A stretch of DNA of 25,398 nt from NCBI RefSeq assembly GCF_000149955.1, contig NW_017264860.1, positions 1 to 25,398 on the forward strand, in the 5' to 3' direction. Position 1 is the first letter of the stretch, and each line of letters opens with the position of its first letter. Origin of the DNA: Fusarium oxysporum f. sp. lycopersici 4287 (lineage: Eukaryota; Ascomycota; Sordariomycetes; Hypocreales; Nectriaceae). The translations under genes and the position numbers were made by a program. This document shows positions 17,556-25,398 of the stretch, piece after piece. The notes under the pieces are model-generated. The model had not been told where the DNA came from. It ran no database searches and saw only the letters and a list, made by a program, of their open reading frames with translations.

Positions 17556-19172
17556 TCAATTATTCTGAGACTTTGAATACTGATTAAAGAACGTTCTCTC
17601 AACCGTTAATGTTTTTGGCGGCTTTTTTCTACGTGGTTTGCGCCTGTTTTCCTCGACCTGATGTAATATATTCTTCTCGGCTTGATCTCGTGCTGTGATG
17701 ATCTGTTCAATCTCAGGAAAAGCTTGGTTTGGGTCAAATTGAACGGGGACTCGACCTGTGGGAGCTTTTGCTGCCGCTGACGCCTTTAGTACGGCCTTTT
17801 CCTCTTCTAGACGCTGTATTTGACTGTTCTTCTGCTCAATAGATTTCATCGCCTTCTTCAGGATACAATTGAAGTCGCGAATCGAGGGATTTCCGTTCTT
17901 TTGAGCCTCTTGGAGCTGTTTTTCAATATCATGACTTCCTTGAGGCGTTCCCCACACGGTCTCGGCAACTACCTGCCGCTTCCTTGGTGTTATAGGCCCC
18001 TCAAATGACTTGCGTTTCTTCTCCTTGGGCTTCAAAGATTGCAATGCCTTCTGTATGTCGATTGGGAATAGACCAGTGGCCGAGAAGCCACTCAAAATGT
18101 TCCTACGAGCCAGGGCTTTCCGAGAAGCCTCTTTGTAAGCTTGTAGGAATAGTTGTTGCTGATGTGGCGAGGTCGCTTCGTATGAGGCCCAAAATCGGGT
18201 CAATTGGCGATAGTACCGTTTTAACGGTCCAAATACGGCAACATCGAGCGGCTGTGTAATATGTGAAGAATGTGAGGGTAACCAAGAGAGCCAAATCTTG
18301 TTCAACCAAGCCTTTTTCATCAATTCTGCTGTTATATGTGACTTATGCTGGTCCAGGACTAAAAGTCTCCATTGGGACGGGTCTGACGGCGTAGTCTCAG
18401 GTATAAATACCTCCATAAACCATTTGAGGAAGATATCAGCGTTGGACCAGCCCGAAGAACTCGTAGTGTACTTCCAATCAGGGAAAACGCTCGGAAACCA
18501 CTGTCCTTAGAGGTTTTCGCCGGTAAAAACGACCGTTAGGGTGAGACGCCGTCCGTCTGCTAATATAGACTCCAATATCGAGCTCCAAGTCGAATTGTCT
18601 GACTTTATACGCTCTGAACTAGATGTCATGACGGTCCCGGCCACAGTCCCGCCGTTGGTTTCCCCAAGTTGGACCCCAGTCTCGTCGACGTTATACGAAT
18701 GTTGCCGTAAAATGTTTTTAGACTGAATGACCCAGTTGAGACCGTCATAGTACTCCGTAAGCGTCTCCTTCGTGACGCAACGCTTCCTCGCGGCATCTAT
18801 GACTCTCGATGGCTTCATTTCTATAGTCTGATGGCGGGATATGAATCTGTCGACCCAGTTCTTGCCGAGATACGAGATATCCCCGTTGACCGCTGACAAG
18901 GCTTGTGCAAAGTCGTGTATTTCCTGCTTCGTCAGAGGCTGAAAAGCCCGCTCTCTCTCGATAATATAGTTCACAAGGTCTTCCTCTTGTACGACCGTTA
19001 GCGATAAGTCTTTCTGACGTGCCGTTGTGATGTCTTGGGCTCCGGCGCAACGATCTCTTAAAGTCGACAGTTTGATCGAATGTTTTCGCGCCGAAGCTCG
19101 CAATCCAATCAATTTTTGGTCCTTTACTGCCAATGACATCCTATATTCATAATCTGATACTTGCGAATTCAT
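17556..19172 (-). pseudogene. E6 transposase (DDE/pogo family) with one in-frame stop
   Basis: From ATG 19172-19170 to TAA 17558-17556: 539 codons including the final stop, close to the roughly 540 residues of Fot1-type transposases. The upstream extension of the open frame through the terminal repeat is not coding. Helix-turn-helix regions lie at about residues 10-45 and 58-120. The catalytic triad is complete: D163 (NVDETG), D274 (LVLDQHKSH), D310 (TQPLDVAVFGPL), spacing DD35D. A coiled-coil-like stretch (about 410-440) and a very basic tail (RRKPRRKKPPK) follow; there is no zinc knuckle. The one lesion is TAA at 18509-18507 (codon 222), in a motif where related proteins usually have Q, so CAA-to-TAA. 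A sequencing check of this codon would decide between gene and pseudogene. Confidence 0.93.
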
Positions 19173-19260
19173 TTCCGTTAACAGAAAAAAAAAGGATTTA
19201 ATTTGAATTTTATAGACGTAAATAAAGTGGCTTGTATTAATGACGCGTCGATGGTGTTGA

Positions 19261-19304
19261 GGTGTGCGGGGTGGGGGGGTGTACGGGGTGACGGTGAAAT
19301 ACGT
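19261..19304 (-). repeat. E6 right terminal inverted repeat
   Basis: Reverse complement of 17448-17491, followed by TA at 19305-19306. Confidence 0.93.
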
Positions 19305-19806
19305 TAGTAGGTAGACGGGGGCGCTTAATAACCGACGAAGTTCAGGTCTGCCTACAGATAATACAACCTCCATAAATAATAATACAAGCAGGCTTTAACT
19401 GTTATTACGTATCAGCGTAGTTTTAGCTTATATAAATAAGTTTTCATAATATAAAAATATATTAAGAATATCTGGAAATGAGGCAAGCCTAATTCAATTT
19501 AACTATTCTTGCAGTGTTAATCCTGAGGGCAGTATCTCGTTGTGGAAGCGCAGGGTTCTGCTTTGGGGAACATGATCGAGAACAGAGCAGAGGAAATTCG
19601 GCCATAAGGTATCTGGTTGTCCGATCTTAAACTAACAAATGTAATCCCTTTGACTGTCGTAACATCTGGGTCACGAGCAGGGGGATCTAGCCAACCAGAG
19701 TAAAGCAAATTAAAGATACATTCAGTCCCAACTATTTTTTATAGTAAGAGAAATCCTATCAATTTCCAGCTCTACATAAAGCTACATACTCAAGTATTAA
19801 CAGCAG

Positions 19807-19821
19807 GAACGGGGCCCATTC
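19807..19821. repeat. GC quasi-palindrome, copy 1
   Basis: GAACGGGGCCCATTC, one mismatch to copy 2. It is followed by ccgtgttttagacc, which resembles the sequence after copy 3. Confidence 0.6.
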
Positions 19822-19874
19822 CGTGTTTTAGACCAATTATATAGGCTATAAGTAACAGGGGTAACTCTGTCTTA

Positions 19875-19889
19875 GAACGGGGCCCGTTC
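19875..19889. repeat. GC quasi-palindrome, copy 2
   Basis: GAACGGGGCCCGTTC, a perfect inverted repeat around a central G. Confidence 0.65.
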
Positions 19890-19917
19890 TTATTCTTGAC
19901 TCTTAACAGCAAACGCG

Positions 19918-19932
19918 AAACGGGGCCCGTTC
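19918..19932. repeat. GC quasi-palindrome, copy 3
   Basis: AAACGGGGCCCGTTC, flanked by cgcg on the left and tcgcg on the right. It stands out in AT-rich surroundings. Confidence 0.6.
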
Positions 19933-20081
19933 TCGCGTTGCGTTAGACCGTGCTAACCTTGCTAAGTCCATTAAAACCACTTTCCCTTTCCCTCTTTGCT
20001 ATTTAGCCCGCGTCAATCTATATAGGAACAACTAAACTATACTATATAATAAATGGAATTCATCAAGAAATCTCCCTAAGC

Positions 20082-20333
20082 ATGGATTAATACTCTAGGC
20101 TAGAGAAGCTTCATCTTCACTTCAATTTACCAGAGCAGGCAATTATCTGCACACTATGCGGCTACGCGCTTATGGCCGATGATAATCGTGTTAGGCGGCA
20201 TCTCGGTGAGAAACATCATATTTCCAAATTAGCTCGCTGGCAGTTGAACGTATTAGTTAACTCGCTCAAGCTCCCTAGCCCCGACACCCTTCCTAAACGA
20301 CTAGATGGCTCCACGCCATATCCTTATCTATGA
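20082..20333 (+). pseudogene. C2H2-type zinc-finger gene relic, OrsD/DUF3505-like
   Basis: An 83-codon stretch starting at ATG 20082 with an in-frame TAA at 20088 (a CAA-to-TAA change would explain it) and ending at TGA 20331. It contains CTLCGYALMADD followed by HLGEKH, which gives C-x2-C-x13-H-x4-H, a zinc-finger pattern. The following residues LDGSTPYPYL, and IQDGKAC just after the stop, resemble the link between the two fingers in fungal OrsD-like (PF12013) proteins. That family match is from memory of the pattern and is uncertain. Downstream codons soon become unreadable. Probably the start of a once longer gene. Confidence 0.5.
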
Positions 20334-21485
20334 ATCCAGGATGGCAAGGCTTGCAGATATTATAGTCTTTATTCTACAAGCTCATATCAGTCATGCGTTG
20401 AGGGTGCGGGTTGGGGCGGCGTCGTGTGTGTTGAACAATACACTGAGAAATTCCACAGTAAATCAACCACGTCGGTGCACGAAATAAAACGTGGATCAAT
20501 CGATACCTTTCAGCATAATTGAACTATTTAGAACATGCCAGAGAATTTTACATACTGATAGAAGAGGCTACTGCTGCGTAAAGACAGAATTCGAGGTTGA
20601 TCTCATATTCAGTGATCTTGATCCTTGATAGTGGCTTGAGAAATGGGCGAATAAGAGGAACTATAAAATGGGAAGAACCCAGTCGAGTCTTTGAGCAGCC
20701 AATACGATGCATTATAAAATCGAAAGAACCCTGCCATATCCTCAACGACGAATGAGAAAATACTTTTGTTCGCTATACCCTGCATATCCTCAGCAGGCGG
20801 CATCGTCAAGATGAACGACAAGGCGGCTTAACTGCATCACAGATGAATGAAGACAGTTCTACATGAGGAACCTCTTATTCGCATCGGAAGTATACGTGCA
20901 TCAGTTGAGGAATAATCTTACTTATCATATGATAATGGAAATGAAACAGAAACAAACGTGAACTTAGACAAATAATGTTATAGATGTGTATTGTAATATT
21001 TCCTCGTTTTGACTTACAGGTCAGTCATTCTAGATATTTACTATTATTGGTCATTGTAGGAGGAATGCCCTTCTGAACTAGGACCTTACCAATTAGTTTT
21101 GCTGAATGTGATGCACTCTCTTGATACTGCGACCACTATAACCACCAATATCTTGACCTTGAACCAATCACCTATCCTAGTCACGGCATAACCTGGTCAG
21201 CTCTATCACCGCCACTACAACCTTCTTATTTCCCAGTCCAATCAGATACGACAGATTGCCAGGGTTCGCAAACTATAACGGCCTACATCTCGCAAATAGT
21301 CTTTTGAACTCATTAAAGAAAGGCGCACTAATGTTAGTGACAGCCAATTACAATTATGGCCATTGCAAGGGGAAAAAGGGGGATACTATAAACTAAGTAA
21401 ATGTAAACAAGTGCAGGAGGAAATAGCAGACCGCGAATTCGCGAGGAGCATCGTGATGCATGCCAGTTCATAATTCTCACTCAAG
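20334..21485. other. No supported gene; possible decayed continuation
   Basis: Moderately AT-rich sequence with only short open frames on both strands. The first 150 bp may be the decayed continuation of the zinc-finger gene. From about 21000 it is the upstream region of the large pseudogene at 21486. I see no repeat, RNA gene or clear promoter motif. Confidence 0.4.
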
Positions 21486-24400
21486 ATGGGTCATCGAGCA
21501 TTAACCGCACAGGAAAAAGCGGAACGGCAGAGGCAACGGCAGGAGGCACTCCATGCGAAACAGACACTGCGACTTGTTCGGGAGCATGCTCTGGATCCAC
21601 ATCTACGCGTGATCGTTGATCGTGCACTGCCTATATCATCCGCGTCAGAGACCATTGCAGCTACTATAGGTTCGTTCGGGTCCAGTTCTTCTATCAATCC
21701 ATATCTACTGCCTAGCGGCCTAACAATGAGGCTTATATGACCAGATCGACCGTACGCGAACGAAGATCACAGTCTTGTGGATCAGCCAGCGCGAGAATGG
21801 CACGCAACTTCAACGCCTTCTGAACTGCCAAGTTGTCCGGGGCCATCGACCGTACAGCGAGACGAAGGATCCCACAGTTCGCCGTTGATTGCCAAGCTCT
21901 CCGCCCTTGATATAAGGGGTGATGCTTCGACACGGCCAAACGCTGCGACTCACGGTCCAACCGACCTCAGGCCCGTCCCAGTACTGCCACCTATTTTACA
22001 AAATGACGAGCACGATCATAGTCATTATGATGCCCAAAATCCTCCGTTCGATGGCGATACCGAAGTCTCCATATCCGAGGATTGTTCCGCAGCAAAATCG
22101 GTAAACCCAGTATTGTCGTCTTCCAATCCGATGCATCAATATGAGTATCCCGTTTCCGAATTGGCAAGTCCCTCTTCACAAAGGCCAAATGCACGAGCCT
22201 GGTTCACATCATCATCGGCTCCGTCAGCTACTGACCCCCACGACCCGGTTCTCGACGGCTTCCTCCGTTCAATCGACTGGCAGGAGATGTCAGAAAGCGC
22301 GGACTTTCTACTCATACAGAGCGGCATATATAAAAAAGTATTTCGGTCATTCTTTGCTTGTAAATGCGAGTGTAACTGCAGTCAGCCTAGCTTTCTTATG
22401 AACTTACTTTTATAAGCACAGATATGCTGATATATGACCCGATGTAGGTTCACGTTCATGCAAGATTGCCGAGCCCGAACACGCTCATACACTTCAAGAA
22501 AGAACCGAGTATATTCAGCGTTCTCTTCCGCCTTTACACTCTGTCTTCGATGACCTTGGGGCGCAGACACGTAACCCTCACGGCTCCTTTTCCAGATGGG
22601 AGAGCTTCCTCTCCGACCAACCATCAGAGCCGCTTTCCTTCCGCAAGACACAGGCTTCCCTCACCCCGGAATCAGTGACTATTACGCGCCAGTGGGACAT
22701 TGACAGTATCTGGTTTAGGGCCAAAACTCTTTCAGCCATCCGGCCTCCCAACCAGTTCCGCTTGTCATTCTTCCCGTCACATAAGAGCAACATCTCCACC
22801 AATCAAATCATTCAACCTCATGGTCTAGATCTGGCACATACGCGGCATACTTCCATCGGGTCATTCTCCACCGGCAACGTCCGCTTCAACGTAATTATGT
22901 TTTTCCCTAATAGAAGTCACTTACCTGCACCGGCTTCTATGAATAGTCTTTCTCTAGATCGATTCAGAGATTTGTATAACGATATCATCATACCGGCGGC
23001 CTATAAAACATTACCAGACCACGCTCAGCAGGAGATTCCTAGTTCATATGACCTTATTTATGCAAAATCTCGTGCCTACCAGGAGAATCCGGGAGCTGGT
23101 CGTTGGGTCGCCGATGACGAGAGCCGAACCTTTCGCCTAGCCTATAGTGTCCCTGCCGAATTTCTTTCACGGTTCTGGGCGTCAGTTGTGCAGAAAGCGA
23201 ACCTTCATCGGATTGAAACGCGTCGAGGAGAGACAGTCGCTTATTACCAGAATCCCCGCCTACTTTTCCAGGCTCACGACCTGAAGAACGTATTTGCACG
23301 ACCGAACCTTTAAGAGAGTCTAGTTTTGTTCCGAGATAACATTTTGGCTGGCCTCGACCCGGAACAACTTGCTGTACAATCATGCTGGCTCGATGTAGGG
23401 ATGCGTGACCATGTTAGCAGACAGCGTCATAGCCAGATACCATCGCAGAATGACCAGCAAAGTCACCATGAGCCCTGGATACTGCTCTGGAAAAGCGCCT
23501 GCTGTCGTCACCTTCATGGACGACTTAGTGCTATAGCACCGGAGGCCCCCCTAGATGCTAAGTACTACCGCTCCTCTCTTCTCCGGGACGCTGGTATTTA
23601 CTACGCCAAGGCGAAATCGACCAAGTCGTCAAACCCGGGTCATCCAGAGTTCAAGTCATACGGCATTATCCGCGCAAAGGCCTATAACTGCAAGAAAGAG
23701 CTCTTTAGGGTTATATTTAATGACTATAAACTCTTCAGTTCAGGTTCTTTGCTACTCCTTGCCTTTGATAAAGGAATGTTAAATAACTTAGCTGGCATAA
23801 ATCAGAATCGCCAGCATGCATTCAAGCCTCAGCTCAGTCGCTCCTATATAAAGCGCGCTTGGGAGGCAAATAAGCGGCATCTAAGGGCCATATCATCTGC
23901 TCGACGGTATCCTAATTTCGGAATCCGTAAAGAAGTCACATTCCGACTCGACGTCATCCTTGCCATGTTGGCCGACGGTGCATTTCAGCCTGACCAGCCT
24001 ACCCATACTGGTCCTATGATGCAGGAGATTATGCTTGATCCTACATCTGATACCCAGCACTACCCCTTCTGGATAGTACCTACTCGTATGATAAATAATT
24101 TTGTTTCCACACAAGCTGCACGATTCATTCTCCCTCTCGACGACATATTCCAAGAGGCAACAAGTAAAGCGGCTAAGCGCTATTCTTCTTCTTCGCTCAA
24201 TCCTGTCCGACAGATACTCGCCTTTTATACTGCCCAACTCTTTTGTCGTCTACTTATTTATGCTCTTAGCGATGAAGATGAGGAGCAGCATTTCGACAAC
24301 TGGATATGGAAATCTGTTTGGTCGGTACGCCTTCGCGGGAGGGAAAAAGCAGTCAGCGAGCGGCGGGGTCTCGGCCTGGGCTCTCTCATTGATTCAACCG

Positions 24401-25398
24401 GGATGCTCTGGATTCCTCAAAGCCACATCGACTGGCAGCACGGTCATCTCTCGCTTAAGGTACTGATTCATTTGTATATGGCCCGGAGTCCGCTTTAGGC
24501 GCGACTAGCCCACCAGCCCAATGTCCACGTACTGACCTCGACCCATGTCGTCGTCGAGCGGCTTTTTCAGGAATGGCTTCGCAATGCATAGCTGTCCCAT
24601 GACACAAATTGCCCCGAGAAGGCAGATAAGTATACTAATAAAGCCATCGTGCTTGCGGTTAAGGAAACCGCTCGAGCATACTATCAGCATTTTCTTGCCA
24701 AGCTGGCATCGTACTGGGATCAAGTTCGAGATCAAATCGGACGCCAGATTCTCCCTGCCCTATCTTGCCTCCAGCGAGCCCGAGATAAGTCAGCTGCCGA
24801 CACTGCCTGTATCCTTTCAGCTCAGACACTTTGTAAGATCTACTGCGAAGCTTAGGCTGAATACAGTCGAGCCACGTCAGCCAGCAGTCACCTTCTAGGA
24901 CAAGGGACAGAATGCGATATGCCCGACGAATTACCCTGTTGGATGGCTACACGTCAGCGTCTTCCACCCAAAGACAGCTGGTCAGACTTTGTATATGGTG
25001 TGTTGTTCTACCATCCCAATACCCAGCCGAAGTGGTCTCGATTGTATTTTCTACAGCTGTACCGAAGCTTCAGAGATCAATGGGATAGAGTGAAACTATG
25101 GGCAGGCCAGTTTGACAGGCAATTTGGTATACGGATCGGCCATTATATTCGAGTCATGTTCAATACTGATCGCAGTAAAGAGGTTGGCACAACCCATGGT
25201 GAGGGGACGTGGTATCATGGCAGGCCACCGTTTTTCCAGATTCAGTTTTAGGCACCTTACTTCTCACCACCTCAAAGCCAGAAAGATATTCCTCTAGCTT
25301 CTGTATATCAGCGCCATCAATATCCCGATGGCCTGTCCCCTTCTGCTATGTCAACAATTCCAACCGCTCGAGACTTCCAGGCTCTTGATGAATTGGTT
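21486..25398 (+). pseudogene. Large unrecognised fungal protein gene, disabled, runs off window
   Basis: Two exons (21486-22359 and 22448-25398) give at least 1275 codons in one frame. Start: ATG 21486, followed by a basic helical N terminus (EKAERQRQRQEALHAKQ). Residues about 85-290 are low-complexity, rich in S, P, D and H; from about 300 onward the protein looks globular, rich in W, Y and R, with motifs such as SVPAEFLSRFW, QSCWLDVGMRD and PWILLWKSACC. No membrane segment or catalytic motif is recognised, and I cannot name the family. In-frame stops: TGA 21738, TAA 23311, TAG 24496, 24589, 24853 and 25249. Each can be explained by a single C-to-T or G-to-A change (CGA, CAA, CAG or TGG). 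No frameshift is needed. Coding structure is obvious despite the stops, so inactivation was recent. Confidence 0.7.
22360..22447 (+). other. Spliceosomal intron (88 bp) in the large pseudogene
   Basis: Donor GTAAAT at 22360, branch-site-like GCTGAT near 22426, acceptor TAG at 22445-22447. Removing it joins frame 3 of exon 1 to frame 1 of exon 2 through a split TGT codon and avoids the intron's stops. Size and signals are typical of filamentous fungi. Other acceptors nearby (CAG, TAG at about 22384-22390) would not restore this frame as cleanly. Confidence 0.65.

Larger units (their letters stand above)
17448..19304 (-). mobile_element. E6: second Fot1/pogo-like family, near intact (1857 bp)
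   Basis: A complete element with 44 bp terminal inverted repeats (17448-17491 and 19261-19304), almost identical to each other, and TA duplications at 17446-17447 and 19305-19306. The ends are C-rich and contain the direct 13-mers CACCCCGTACACC and CACCCCGCACACC, 17 bp apart. The sequence is unrelated to the E1-E5 ends, but the period is the same. Composition is balanced and the transposase has a single stop, so this is a young insertion about 140 bp downstream of the acyltransferase gene. Confidence 0.95.
19307..20081. other. Intergenic, AT-rich with GC-rich quasi-palindromes
   Basis: No gene is supported. The first 500 bp are AT-rich. Between 19807 and 19932 lie three copies of a GC-rich quasi-palindrome, listed separately. 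A pyrimidine-rich stretch (about 19976-20006) precedes the zinc-finger relic at 20082 and could be its old promoter. Confidence 0.4.

Noticed and set aside
18510..19373. Longer E6 transposase starting at 19373
   Set aside because: That start lies outside the element, beyond the terminal repeat and TA; the ATG at 19172 gives the family length and a normal N terminus.
9928..25251. Reassigned genetic code (TAA/TAG read as glutamine), since many stops fall at likely Q codons
   Set aside because: The acyltransferase gene ends on a normal TAG after a natural C terminus, E1-E5 also have stops at W codons, and catalytic D-to-N changes accompany them. RIP explains all of it without recoding.
1..25398. 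Window as part of a Starship giant element
   Set aside because: No DUF3435 tyrosine-recombinase captain or typical Starship cargo is recognisable. The large unknown protein alone is not evidence.
1..25398. CRISPR arrays, tRNA or rRNA genes, bacterial operons
   Set aside because: No regularly spaced direct repeats beyond the terminal repeats, no tRNA-like cloverleaf noticed, and intron and transposon types are eukaryotic.

Overview
The window looks like a filamentous ascomycete genome (Pezizomycotina; class not determinable from this sequence). The evidence is Fot1/pogo-type DDE transposons flanked by TA, a fungal-type Ty1/copia retrotransposon, a small fungal-style intron, and decay dominated by C-to-T and G-to-A changes (CpA to TpA) as left by repeat-induced point mutation (RIP). 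The only gene-like feature without a visible break is an acyltransferase-3 family membrane protein at 15881-17305, and 520 bp of it is an assembly gap.

Layout. 1-7370: a pile of related Fot1-like elements. E1 (1-1375) is cut by the window edge; E2 (1514-3374), E3 (3398-5257) and E4 (5345-7204) are full length. E2, E3 and E4 sit inside the 3' coding part of one older, badly decayed copy (host H), whose remnants fill the gaps between them and whose end lies at 7368. 7384-7820 is a 437 bp non-autonomous relative (MITE-like). 7879-9650 is E5, a fifth transposase copy broken on its right. 9651-13791 is a 5'-truncated copia element ending in a 3' LTR, itself inserted in another transposase fragment (K). 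14013-15880 holds transposon ends, unassigned sequence and the acyltransferase upstream region. 15881-17305 is the acyltransferase gene. 17448-19304 is E6, a second and much fresher Fot1/pogo family with one in-frame stop. 19307-21485 is mostly unassigned, with three GC-rich quasi-palindromes and a C2H2 (OrsD-like) gene relic. 21486 to the end is a large disabled two-exon gene of at least 1275 codons that I cannot name.

Main insights. (1) Every E-family end is a 41 bp repeat built as 11+13+4+13. The 13-mer occurs twice in each end; its variable part differs between elements but agrees within an element, which looks like a transposase-recognition code. E6 shows the same 17 bp period with unrelated sequence. 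(2) At least two of the three nested insertions used TA targets that are TG or CG in most sister copies, so RIP may have created landing sites for TA-targeting transposons. (3) Decay is almost purely by substitution: three full copies keep an identical 1656 nt reading-frame length.
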